Below are positions 1-6,293 of a DNA stretch of 6,853 bases, piece after piece; position 1 is the stretch's first letter; each line of letters starts with the position of its first letter. This stretch comes from CAYJCL01 sp964370475 (GTDB lineage Bacteria; Bacillota_I; Bacilli_A; RF39; UBA660). Location: positions 1-6,853 of the forward strand of contig CAYJJI010000033.1 in NCBI GenBank assembly GCA_964370475.1. Direction: 5' to 3'. The translations under genes and the position numbers were made by a program. The notes below the pieces were generated by a model. It was not told where the DNA came from, ran no database searches, and worked only from the letters and a program-made list of their open reading frames with translations.

Positions 1-46
1 GTTTGGGACCATGAGGTTGCAGGTTCAAGTCCTGTCACTCCGACCA
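1..46 (+). tRNA. tRNA-Pro(UGG), 3' part only
   Basis: The window opens inside the anticodon arm. The anticodon loop TTTGGGA (2-8) gives anticodon TGG, hence proline. After a short variable region comes a T arm with stem GCAGG (19-23), loop TTCAAGT and stem CCTGT (31-35). The 3' acceptor strand CACTCCG (36-42), discriminator A43 and an encoded CCA (44-46) complete the gene. The 5' half (D arm, 5' acceptor strand) lies outside the window. The 3' end is repeated imperfectly at 6649-6662, which suggests this gene served as an integration site. Confidence 0.93.
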
Positions 47-49
47 TTT
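36..49 (+). repeat. Putative attL core: 3' end of tRNA-Pro
   Basis: CACTCCGACCATTT, the tRNA acceptor strand, CCA and three T's, matches 13 of 14 positions at 6649-6662 in the same orientation. tRNA 3' ends are classic targets of tyrosine integrases, where the incoming element restores the tRNA end and leaves a copy at the far junction. Upstream of the core the similarity quickly fades (15 of 19 matches if extended 5 nt), so this would be an old, eroded site. It is called from the repeat alone; no integrase is visible. Confidence 0.5.
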
Positions 50-105
50 TTTTGCCTTTTTTAGGTAATTTAAGAGAATTATATAATGGTCCAAACATAG
101 TTTTT

Positions 106-147
106 ATGCTATTTTTCAAGTAATTTGAAAAATGGCATAATTTTTTT
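106..147 (+). terminator. Rho-independent terminator downstream of tRNA-Pro
   Basis: A 14-bp hairpin has arms 106-119 (ATGCTATTTTTCAA) and 125-138 (TTGAAAAATGGCAT) with one T-G wobble and a 5-nt loop. It is followed by AA and seven T's (141-147). It would end the tRNA-Pro transcript about 60 nt past CCA, before the relic genes. It lies inside the proposed island, so it may be element-borne; the ancestral tRNA terminator may instead be the one at 6703-6743. Confidence 0.75.
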
Positions 148-193
148 AAATTCTGATAAGTTCTTTAAAATAACTATATTTTTTCTGCAAAAA

Positions 194-229
194 TTTTCTA
201 CAAAGCTTTTTGTATTTTGTAGAATTTTT
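194..229 (+). terminator. Second hairpin plus T-run, possible terminator
   Basis: TTCTACAAA (196-204) pairs perfectly with TTTGTAGAA (216-224) across an 11-nt loop, and five T's follow (225-229). The A-run before the left arm can extend pairing with the T-run past a 2-nt bulge. It could be a second terminator in tandem with the one at 106-147, or a leader structure of the dead initiator gene that starts 60 nt downstream. In DNA this AT-rich a chance hairpin is possible. Confidence 0.35.
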
Positions 230-289
230 CGGTAAAAATATTTAACGTAGTTGTTATGTCTTAAAATATTAAATTTAAGGAGAATAACA

Positions 290-593
290 ATGAATTTTAC
301 ACACATAAAATAAACGAATGTATAAATTATAAATTTTATCAAACACCTACTACTTTATTTGAATTTGAAGGATATAAAGATAAAGTAACACTTGCAGGAA
401 AAATACTTTACGGCTTTTTACTTAGTAGACTAAATCTATCTTTGTAAAACAACTGGTATGATGAAGAAAGTAATGTATATTTAATATTTACAAGAAAAAA
501 CAAGATATGGGTAGACCTAATTTAATCTATGTTGGTAAAATAAATTTACCTAGCAATTCCGATACTTTAAGAATCAGAAATATTACGAGGTAG
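290..593 (+). pseudogene. RepA_N-type replication initiator, multiply broken remnant
   Basis: A good ribosome site (AAGGAG 277-282) precedes ATG at 290, but that frame stops after seven codons. The next frame (from 292) reads EFYTHKINECINYKFYQTP, then TTLFEFEGYKDKV, TLAGKILYGFLLSRLNLSL, a TAA at 445-447, then NNWYDEESNVYLIFT. This matches the N-terminal pattern I know from RepA_N plasmid/ICE initiators (short lead, YQ.P..LF, KLLYA.LL.R..LS, W.DE...VYIIFT). After about 498 the homology jumps frame to QDMGRPNLIYVGKINLPSN (501-557), which in intact proteins follows the helix-turn-helix. Roughly 40 residues are therefore deleted, and the C-terminal half is gone after TAG 591-593. That is at least three lesions: a frameshift after the start codon, a nonsense codon (probably AAA to TAA), and an internal deletion with frameshift. 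It is not functional. The family assignment rests on remembered motif pattern, not a search. Confidence 0.7.
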
Positions 594-705
594 ATATATA
601 GATAATAGATAGATGAATAGCAAGCACTTCAGTTTTGACACCTGCCACAATTCTAATATGGGAAATATCCCATACCCTTATTAATATGTGAATTGAGGAA
701 TTAAT
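594..705 (+). other. Intergenic remnant with GGGA/TCCC dyad ahead of the next gene
   Basis: No reading frame continues the initiator here. The segment is less AT-rich than its surroundings around 626-676. It contains TTGACA (635-640) and a perfect 7-bp inverted repeat, TATGGGA (657-663) and TCCCATA (668-674), with a 4-nt centre. TTGACA with a 16-nt spacer would place TATGGG as a poor -10. The dyad sits about 30 bp before the TTG start at 706, so it may be an old operator. No partner protein can be named. Confidence 0.35.
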
Positions 706-1032
706 TTGAATATTATAAAAGAAAATAATGAGATAAAAACATTTTATACTAAATACAGTTTTGAATTTGAGGAGTATTTAGATTCATTTTCAGTAGATTT
801 AGCTACAATCAATTCACAGTATTATAATATTATAACTAATATAAAATTACTTAAAACAAGTTATCCAAAAGTTAGAATTTTTTTTGATAATGATATAGAT
901 AGTAGTTTAACTGATGAAGAATCATTAGCTATTATTAAAATTTAAAATTTAGAATATGATAATAAAACTGTTGAAAACAAAGAATTGCTTTTTAGAGGTA
1001 AAGATGAGTTTGAGAATTTAAGAAGACTATAA
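706..1032 (+). pseudogene. Small mobile-element accessory protein gene, broken by in-frame TAA
   Basis: The gene starts with TTG at 706 behind GAGGAA (695-700); an in-frame TGA just upstream at 694-696 rules out a longer start. It reads 79 codons, hits TAA at 943-945, and then stays open in the same frame for 28 more codons to TAA at 1030-1032, ten bases before a terminator. The natural product was therefore probably 108 residues, and codon 80 (TAA, one base from Leu TTA) is a nonsense mutation: the join reads SLAIIKI-stop-NLEYDNKTVENKELLFRG. The protein is acidic, with no signal peptide, membrane segment or Cys. It recalls short uncharacterised proteins encoded beside replication and conjugation genes of Bacillota integrative elements; DUF6664 is my best but unverified guess. 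A truncated 79-residue product may still be made. Confidence 0.55.
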
Positions 1033-1041
1033 AAAATTTCT

Positions 1042-1067
1042 AAGAGCGAGAATTACTTCTCGCTCTT
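1042..1067. terminator. Bidirectional rho-independent terminator
   Basis: A perfect 11-bp stem, AAGAGCGAGAA (1042-1052) and TTCTCGCTCTT (1057-1067), closes a TTAC loop and is notably GC-rich for this DNA. It lies between the + strand broken gene ending at 1032 and the - strand gene ending at 1071. Read on the - strand it is followed by a T-rich tract (complement of 1030-1040); on the + strand the tail is weaker (TACTTAATTT). It therefore mainly serves the leftward gene but can stop both. Confidence 0.85.
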
Positions 1068-1070
1068 TAC

Positions 1071-1277
1071 TTAATTTAAATTGTTTTTTAATTTTCCATC
1101 TGGATTTGAAACCGGATACTTTACATTATTAATTTCTCTTACATGATATTCAGTGTATGTACCATTTTCTATTTTTTTTACTACTTGTGCTCTAGTCATT
1201 ACGTTATTTGAAGAAGTGTCTTTAAATAGTTTATTAGCTCCTGATGCTGTTTCAGCTATAACTTTTAATTTTTTCAT
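1071..1277 (-). CDS. Small DUF3892-like protein
   Basis: A 68-residue protein with a very good ribosome site, GGAGGG, seven bases before ATG 1277-1275. Its layout resembles DUF3892, short proteins of unknown function common in Bacillota and their mobile elements: a basic N-terminus (MKKLKVIAET), a TRAQVVKKIENG segment (residues 28-39), then YHVREINNVKYPVSNPDG (44-61) ending in KNNLN. The family signature as I know it is a VI..I..G helix followed by Y.V and a C-terminal N.L; the hydrophilic NPDG...NNL end fits well. There is no membrane segment or cysteine. The gene lies 157 bp downstream of the ImmA-like gene on the same strand with no convincing leftward terminator between, so it could be read from that operon's promoter. 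Terminator 1042-1067 follows directly. Function unknown; the coding call is firmer than the family call. Confidence 0.7.
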   Translation of the reverse strand: MKKLKVIAETASGANKLFKDTSSNNVMTRAQVVKKIENGTYTEYHVREINNVKYPVSNPDGKLKNNLN

Positions 1278-1336
1278 ATATTTCCCTCCAATTCTGCCCT
1301 AAATTTGAAATTTCACTTTATTTTTCAAACAGAATA

Positions 1337-1410
1337 TGATATAATGCAACTATTAATATATTCCAGTATATTTTTAGTAGTCCTATTATCATTAGGGCTA
1401 TTTTCTTTTT
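1337..1410 (+). ncRNA. Candidate small RNA unit: extended -10 promoter to intrinsic terminator
   Basis: TGATATAAT (1337-1345) is a perfect extended -10 on the + strand; no good -35 is seen (TTTATT at 1317-1322). About 30 nt downstream a hairpin forms between TAGTCCTA (1378-1385) and TAGGGCTA (1393-1400), one U-G wobble, 7-nt loop, with TTTTCTTTTT (1401-1410) after it. This would give a transcript of roughly 58 nt. It has no ORF and is divergent from the DUF3892-like gene. No known RNA family is recognised. The hairpin could instead belong to a lost gene. Confidence 0.35.
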
Positions 1411-1434
1411 AAGTTTTCTTTTATGACTATAACT

Positions 1435-2124
1435 TTAAAAGTCAAATGTTACTTGTTCTTTAACAAAGTCAGCTTTATTATCTTTAATTTTAATTTCAAC
1501 AGCTTGTTTGGAAACTCCAAATATTTCACTTAATTTTTTAATAATTTCTAAATCTGCAAATTGCTTTTTTAATATATTATATTCTTTATTAAATATTTCA
1601 TAAGGCATTAATATTTCTGATGCAAAATAGTTTGCTTGCCACTCTACAATTTCTAACTCATTCATATCTTTCCTATATAGCTTATTATTATCATCACAAC
1701 TTATCATTTTATCAAGTTTTTCAGAATCAAAAAAACTTAACTGGTCTTCATCTATATAAAACATATCACTATGCAAAACATAATGTCCAATTTCATGTGC
1801 ACAAGTAAATCTATACCTTCCTTCATTACTTAAGTCGCTTATTAATTTAGTGTTAATAACAATAGTATTTTTATTTATGTGTATTTTTTGTTTTTCATAA
1901 TTATTATAAACATCTATTTCTGTATCATAAAACACAAACATACCTAATATTTCATTCTTATAATCAATATTTTGAAATTCTAATGCAATTTGTAATTTTA
2001 ATTCAATAAGTTCATCTATATCAATTATAGTAGGTTTTTCTAAAGCTATAGGATAATGTTTTAATAAAAATTTATTAGCTTTATTCCTTAGCATAGCCTT
2101 ATTATAAAACTTAACTTTGTTCAT
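1435..2124 (-). CDS. ImmA/IrrE-family (M78) zinc metallopeptidase
   Basis: A 229-residue cytosolic protein, full length for this family (formerly DUF955). The zinc-protease motif HEIGH is at residues 110-114, embedded in RFTCAHEIGHYVLH. The downstream ligand region is EWQANYFASEILMP (161-174), in which E161 is the likely third zinc ligand. The C-terminus holds LSEIFGVSKQAVEIKIKD (198-215), the small helical segment usual after the catalytic domain. Family members such as ImmA of ICEBs1 cut their cognate XRE repressor and derepress target genes. Here the start overlaps the last 14 bases of the XRE gene in another frame, a classic repressor-protease pair with probable translational coupling, since only a weak purine-rich ribosome site precedes ATG 2124. 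All catalytic residues are present. The natural substrate is inferred to be the neighbouring repressor. Alternatively the pair is a toxin-antitoxin-like module. Confidence 0.9.
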   Translation of the reverse strand: MNKVKFYNKAMLRNKANKFLLKHYPIALEKPTIIDIDELIELKLQIALEFQNIDYKNEILGMFVFYDTEIDVYNNYEKQKIHINKNTIVINTKLISDLSNEGRYRFTCAHEIGHYVLHSDMFYIDEDQLSFFDSEKLDKMISCDDNNKLYRKDMNELEIVEWQANYFASEILMPYEIFNKEYNILKKQFADLEIIKKLSEIFGVSKQAVEIKIKDNKADFVKEQVTFDF

Positions 2125-2431
2125 TATCTTTTTTTATTTCCCTTCTTAATATAGCTATTTTTTTAGGATTGTTTATTAAATATTCTTCAATATCCTTAGG
2201 TAATTCTTTTTTTTCTTTTGCCACCAAATCAAACAATCTCGTTCTATTAGCTGTATCCAAATCTAAAGCATTAGAAATGCTTTCAATAATTTCATAATTA
2301 TTAGTAGGTTTTCTTCTACCATTTTCAATATCGCTTAAATATGTAGGCGATATGCCTATCATTTGTGAAAATTTTCTTAATGATATATTATTTTTTAATC
2401 TATTCTCCATAACAAATTTTCCAAATTCCAT
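2111..2431 (-). CDS. XRE/Cro-CI-type helix-turn-helix repressor
   Basis: A 106-residue DNA-binding protein. Residues 5-60 form an HTH_3-type domain: ISLRKFSQMIGIS (16-28) covers the first helix pair, and PTYLSDIENGRRKPT (29-43) contains the recognition helix and the conserved D-I-E-N-G-R-R-P run. The tail (70-106, rich in K and E) is the likely dimerisation or protease-sensitive part. Ribosome site AAGGAGGG ends three bases before ATG 2431, slightly tight but strong. The gene leads an operon with the ImmA-like peptidase, has a near-perfect sigma-70 promoter, and an operator-like dyad (2447-2471) lies over the transcription start, so it very likely represses itself. Whether it also controls lost element genes or the adjacent restriction-modification operon cannot be told from sequence. 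Confidence 0.9.
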   Translation of the reverse strand: MEFGKFVMENRLKNNISLRKFSQMIGISPTYLSDIENGRRKPTNNYEIIESISNALDLDTANRTRLFDLVAKEKKELPKDIEEYLINNPKKIAILRREIKKDNEQS

Positions 2432-2446
2432 ATACCCTCCTTCTTG

Positions 2447-2471
2447 AACTGTACGCTATCAGCTTATAGTT
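2447..2471. promoter_or_regulatory. Operator-like 25-bp dyad at the XRE operon start
   Basis: On the - strand two 11-base half sites, AACTATAAGCT and AGCGTACAGTT, flank a 3-base centre and match in 9 of 11 paired positions (consensus half AACTnTAnGCT). The dyad begins three bases after the -10 box and covers the predicted start near 2467, so a bound dimer would block RNA polymerase. Position and symmetry fit autorepression by the XRE protein encoded 16 bp downstream. No second copy was found elsewhere in the window. Confidence 0.65.
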
Positions 2472-2473
2472 TG

Positions 2474-2502
2474 ATTATAACATAATTTTCTTTACTTGTC
2501 AA
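2474..2502 (-). promoter_or_regulatory. Sigma-70 promoter of the XRE-ImmA operon
   Basis: On the - strand TTGACA (2502-2497) and TATAAT (2479-2474) are both exact consensus, 17 bp apart, with a TGn extended -10 element. The -35 starts two bases beyond the neighbouring operon's T-tract. Such a strong promoter fits a gene held down by its own repressor at the overlapping dyad. Confidence 0.9.
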
Positions 2503-2504
2503 TA

Positions 2505-2548
2505 AAAAATCAGTAAATTTATATATTTAAATAAATTTACTGATTTTT
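2505..2548 (-). terminator. Terminator of the restriction-modification operon
   Basis: An uninterrupted 18-bp stem (arms 2505-2522 and 2531-2548) with an 8-base loop begins three bases after the nuclease stop codon (2553-2551). On the - strand the stem's own TTTTT end and the following ATT give a T-rich tail. It separates the operon from the XRE promoter immediately downstream. The stem is nearly all A/T but long and perfect. Confidence 0.85.
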
Positions 2549-2550
2549 AT

Positions 2551-3747
2551 TTAATTATCTGAATATTTTTCAAATAAATATTCTTGTATCTCTTTTAAAT
2601 TCATTTTAGGTGATAAATTAGTTTCTGTACCAACTGATATTACATATATATAGTTTTCTTTTGTATAATAACGAAGATCATTTTTATTAATAAATTCTTT
2701 TATTGTATCTAACTTAGCCAATAAACATATATATTGATACTGTTTATTTATATACATTGTATAATTATTTTCATGAGCTTTAGTAAAATGCTGAGATGGA
2801 GTTAATAAAATTAAATTTTCTAAATATGCAGATATTTCTGGATATTCATTAACAGGAAATATATGATGAACTTGTGTAGCTATTCCTATTGATAATTCAT
2901 CTTTTACTTCACTAATATTGCCATGTAACTTTCTTATTAACCTTTTTGATTTTTGTACTATATAATCTTTATATACATCAGAATATACAATTTTATCTTG
3001 TAATTTATCCTCATACTCTGCTCTTGTTTCACTAACACCTTTATTAACATCTCTAAAATTTATTCTATTATACATAAGGTCAGTATATTTTATTATATTT
3101 TTAGATATATATCCTCGTTCACTTCCATTACAAGAATTTTTAAAAGCTAAAGGATTTATAACTTTAGTAAATATTCTTTTAGGTTCCAAATTCCCTTTAA
3201 TATTAGTATTATATTTAATAAATTCAATATATTTATCTTTTACATTTTTATAAGTATTTTTATTAGGATTAGAAAAAAATGATTCAAAATAAGTATATAT
3301 ATCAGAATCTTTTAATACTTTTTCTAAATATATAATTATAAATTCTAATGCATTTCTTTCTTTTATTGATATATATTCTAAAATTTCATTATTTTGAATT
3401 TCAAAATAGTTAGTTCTTCCAAATTTAGAACAATTTAATATTTTTGCAGCAGATAACATTTTAAGAGGTTGTTGAATAAATTTATCATATTCAGATTTAG
3501 CATTTTCATTATCCATACTAGGTTTACTAAATAAATTTTTAACAGTTTGATTTAAATAATCTAATTCCCATAAATCTTTAGTCGTGAATTTAACCTTACT
3601 TGCTGTTAAATTTGACCAATATAAAATTGCTTCTGCAATAACTGTTAAAACATCAGGTGTAACTTTTTGATCTATAAATCTCCCATCCTTTGTTATTCTT
3701 AAATCAAAATTGTAATTATTAAAATGTTTATTAATTATATCATTCAT
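2551..3747 (-). CDS. HNH restriction endonuclease, partner of the fused methyltransferase
   Basis: The protein has 398 residues from ATG 3747, or 399 from the adjacent ATG 3750; AAAGGAG (3761-3755) is seven bases from 3747 and only four from 3750, so 3747 is preferred. Numbering below uses the longer form. The only recognisable catalytic unit is a beta-beta-alpha-metal HNH motif at 291-325: QVHHIFP (H295, H296), ENLILLTPSQH (N312, H321) and H325. It lacks the paired zinc-knuckle cysteines of many HNH proteins. Residues 1-290 carry no family I can name and probably bind the target; ERNALEF (131-137) and RIFTKVINPLAF (192-203) look like conserved core segments. The first ATG overlaps the methyltransferase stop by 11 bases (8 from 3747), so the nuclease is translationally coupled and made after its protector. 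By context it cuts at the asymmetric site the methyltransferase modifies, probably as a type II (IIS-like) enzyme. It is shorter than Eco31I as I recall it. Confidence 0.85.
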   Translation of the reverse strand: MNDIINKHFNNYNFDLRITKDGRFIDQKVTPDVLTVIAEAILYWSNLTASKVKFTTKDLWELDYLNQTVKNLFSKPSMDNENAKSEYDKFIQQPLKMLSAAKILNCSKFGRTNYFEIQNNEILEYISIKERNALEFIIIYLEKVLKDSDIYTYFESFFSNPNKNTYKNVKDKYIEFIKYNTNIKGNLEPKRIFTKVINPLAFKNSCNGSERGYISKNIIKYTDLMYNRINFRDVNKGVSETRAEYEDKLQDKIVYSDVYKDYIVQKSKRLIRKLHGNISEVKDELSIGIATQVHHIFPVNEYPEISAYLENLILLTPSQHFTKAHENNYTMYINKQYQYICLLAKLDTIKEFINKNDLRYYTKENYIYVISVGTETNLSPKMNLKEIQEYLFEKYSDN

Positions 3748-6247
3748 CATAATTCTCCTTTATACAAAAAAATTCAACTGAATTACTATCAATATTTAAA
3801 GATCTTGTCCCATAATTTCTAGCAATCTTATAAAATTTTTTAAATTCATCCGTAGCATAAAATTCTAAATCATCATCTTTTATATTAATACCTTGTTTAG
3901 GAGTTAATATCGCTAATGATCCATTTGGAATTGTATTTTCTGGCATATAACATGCTCTTGGATTATATGTCAAATTAGGTATTAGTATAGCATCTTTATT
4001 ATTTATATACTTTTTAACAGATAACATTTCTATTTCATCAATATATTGATCATATCCCGCAATATCAACAATATTTCTATCTTCAATATTCCTAGATTTA
4101 AGAACTCTATATTTCCCCTCATTTTTTAGCATTTTAGTTGTTATTTGCCTATCTCTAAATACAGTAAAAACATCAAATTTTTTATTTTCAACAAATTCAT
4201 CAAACCAACTATTTCTATAAATTAACCATGATTTAAACATAGACTCTGTTATATATTTTTGGTCTAACACTTCATCTTTTTTTGTTATATATGAATATAT
4301 TTTTGTTTTTTTGTTTTTTAAATTATAATTAGTTATAATTGTGTTTATAGTTTCTATTTTTATCCCTTTAAATCCATATTCTCCAAAATCTATAATAGAA
4401 TGGATGTGTTTCTCTTTAATTATTTCTCTTGTTTTATCAAATTCAGGGGCATTTAATAAGCTCTTTGGTGTTATTAATGATATAATGCTACCATCTTTTA
4501 GTGCTTTTTCCATAAAAAATGCAAACAAATTATTAGTTTCTTTATTAATATTTTGATTTTTATACACTTTTAATTTTGAATTATTTGAATTTAATTTGTC
4601 AAAAGGAGGATTCCCTATAACAAGGTCATATTTTTTTTCTAAATTTAGTAATAAATAATCCCCTTCTATATAATTTATATTTATATTTTTTTCTGTAATT
4701 TTATTATCTAATATTATTTTACATATATCTAACATATCTTTATCAATATCAACAACATCTATATTTATTTTTTTATATTTTGTCAGTATTTTACATAGAT
4801 AAAATATAAAATTACCTGCTCCAACACTAGGTTCTAATATATTAATTTCATCTTTTAGAAATTCTGGTATTTGCTTAACAATATTTTCACAAATATCTAG
4901 ATCAGTATAAAAAGCTGAATGTTTATTTCTATTGCAATTAGACAATTCTACAAGTCTATACAAATTATAAATAGGCATTTTATTTATATTTTTATTCACA
5001 TACTCTTTCAAATTTTTAATATTATTCAAATTAAATTTTTCTATTATATCTTCTATTTCCTTTGAATTATACTCTTTACTTTTTAAATTAATTTTTATAT
5101 TATTAGCTATTTTATTAAAAATTATAGTAGGTACTGCTTCACCAATTGATTGTCTTATATTAATTTCATTTTTTTTCAAGAATTTTTGTTTTTCTTCGAA
5201 ATTATAATTATTCAATTCTTCAAAGTCAAGATCGGTCCAATTAAAAATTTGTGGTATACTCATCATTCTCATTAACTCTCTTATACTAAATACTCTATCA
5301 TCTTTTGGATGAACAGTAGATTGACTTGCTAATTGATCATTCCTTGTATGAATACAAGGGCAAACTTTATTCCAAACTTGTCTTGTATATTTATCTGAAT
5401 TTAAATTTTTATTATATTTTATTACGCCATCCACTATTGTATGTGGTATTTTAGATATATCAATATTTTCAAAAGCTGATTGACCCTCATTTATATCTGA
5501 TATCCATGCTCTCATTCTTTCATTATACACTCTGAATTGATGATATATGTCATTTTCATCTATTTGCCCCATTTGCGTTAATGATGGTAAATCTCCTATA
5601 ACTTCTTTCATAGTTTTCTCTTTTTCATATTGAGGAAATAAATCTTCTACAATTATATTTTTAAAATCATTTCTTACACCTATAACAAGAGTTCTTGTTC
5701 TACTAGACACTCCACCATAATTTTTAAAATTTAAAATTTTATAAGATATTTTATAATTATTTTCTAAATTATCATATATAGCTTTTTTTATTGTTTTTTC
5801 ATTGTTATCTACATCTATACACTTTGTATTTAAAAAAGCTCTTACATTTTCAAAAATAAATATTTTTGGTTCTACCTTGTTAATCATTTTAATAGATTCT
5901 ACAACTAATGAATTTCTCGGACTTTCATTATTTTTTTTATGATTAGCAACTGACATGCCTTGACAAGGAGGAGTAGCAATTATTACATCTACAATATCTT
6001 TTTGCTTCTTTTTTCTTTGCCATAATAGTATTTCATCCATTATTTTATTTTTTGTTTCTTGTTTAGTAATATCTCCTAAAATATAACCACTATCATTTAT
6101 ACATTTTTTATTATTTTTTTGTATATTTAATCTTCTCTCTATTAATTCATTAGTCGCTATACATTCATAATCTGCCATTTTAAAACCATAGCAGCCTACT
6201 CCTGCAGAACTAAATAAAGATATATATGTTAACTTTCTATTTATCAT
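3740..6247 (-). CDS. Bifunctional DNA methyltransferase: cytosine-C5 domain fused to adenine-N6 domain
   Basis: Start ATG 6247 is chosen because GGAGG (6257-6253) stands five bases before it; the in-frame ATG at 6259 overlaps that site and has none of its own. The product is 835 residues (numbering below counts from 6259, 839 residues). The C5 half, about 9-390, has motif I YISLFSSAGVGCYGF (12-26), motif IV TPPCQ (96-100, catalytic C99), motif VI ENV (137-139), motif VIII SSRTR (185-189) and motif X GEAVP (373-377). The N6 half, about 440-650, has SAFYT (448-452), AdoMet motif EPSVGAGNF (476-484) and catalytic NPPF (550-553), in gamma-class order. Residues 650-839 are the likely adenine target-recognition domain. 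Modifying both C and A implies an asymmetric site with one base methylated on each strand. Fused enzymes of this kind occur in the Alw26I/Eco31I/Esp3I family. It is the first gene of an operon with the HNH nuclease; no frameshift or missing catalytic residue is seen. Confidence 0.92.
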   Translation of the reverse strand: MINRKLTYISLFSSAGVGCYGFKMADYECIATNELIERRLNIQKNNKKCINDSGYILGDITKQETKNKIMDEILLWQRKKKQKDIVDVIIATPPCQGMSVANHKKNNESPRNSLVVESIKMINKVEPKIFIFENVRAFLNTKCIDVDNNEKTIKKAIYDNLENNYKISYKILNFKNYGGVSSRTRTLVIGVRNDFKNIIVEDLFPQYEKEKTMKEVIGDLPSLTQMGQIDENDIYHQFRVYNERMRAWISDINEGQSAFENIDISKIPHTIVDGVIKYNKNLNSDKYTRQVWNKVCPCIHTRNDQLASQSTVHPKDDRVFSIRELMRMMSIPQIFNWTDLDFEELNNYNFEEKQKFLKKNEINIRQSIGEAVPTIIFNKIANNIKINLKSKEYNSKEIEDIIEKFNLNNIKNLKEYVNKNINKMPIYNLYRLVELSNCNRNKHSAFYTDLDICENIVKQIPEFLKDEINILEPSVGAGNFIFYLCKILTKYKKINIDVVDIDKDMLDICKIILDNKITEKNININYIEGDYLLLNLEKKYDLVIGNPPFDKLNSNNSKLKVYKNQNINKETNNLFAFFMEKALKDGSIISLITPKSLLNAPEFDKTREIIKEKHIHSIIDFGEYGFKGIKIETINTIITNYNLKNKKTKIYSYITKKDEVLDQKYITESMFKSWLIYRNSWFDEFVENKKFDVFTVFRDRQITTKMLKNEGKYRVLKSRNIEDRNIVDIAGYDQYIDEIEMLSVKKYINNKDAILIPNLTYNPRACYMPENTIPNGSLAILTPKQGINIKDDDLEFYATDEFKKFYKIARNYGTRSLNIDSNSVEFFCIKENYDE

Positions 6248-6275
6248 TTTTTCCTCCATTTTATTTACTTTTTTA

Positions 6276-6293
6276 TACGATTCATTAATCGTA
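6276..6293 (-). promoter_or_regulatory. Leader hairpin or operator ahead of the methyltransferase gene
   Basis: Perfect 7-bp inverted repeat TACGATT (6276-6282) and AATCGTA (6287-6293), 4-base centre, 18 bases upstream of the ribosome-site core. In the predicted leader RNA it would fold as a small hairpin; as DNA it could bind a dimeric protein. It is one of the few G/C-bearing elements in the leader. Confidence 0.4.

Noticed and set aside
109..342. Leftward 77-codon open frame rich in F, I and K
   Set aside because: It begins at TTG, overlaps two hairpins with T-runs and the initiator relic on the other strand, and its composition is what AT-rich noncoding DNA yields.
445..945. UAA recoded as a sense codon, explaining both interrupted genes
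   Set aside because: Intact genes in the window end in TAA and contain none internally, and the initiator also has frameshifts and a deletion; simple decay explains it.
1620..1808. Rightward 62-codon open frame
   Set aside because: It lies wholly inside the peptidase gene opposite its HEIGH and C-terminal regions; a shadow frame.
4341..4556. Rightward 71-codon open frame with hydrophobic stretches
   Set aside because: It is antisense to the adenine methyltransferase domain, whose motifs are intact; a shadow frame.
6245..6259. ATG at 6259 as start of the methyltransferase
   Set aside because: GGAGG lies between 6259 and the next ATG and is correctly spaced only for ATG 6247; the upstream ATG has no ribosome site.
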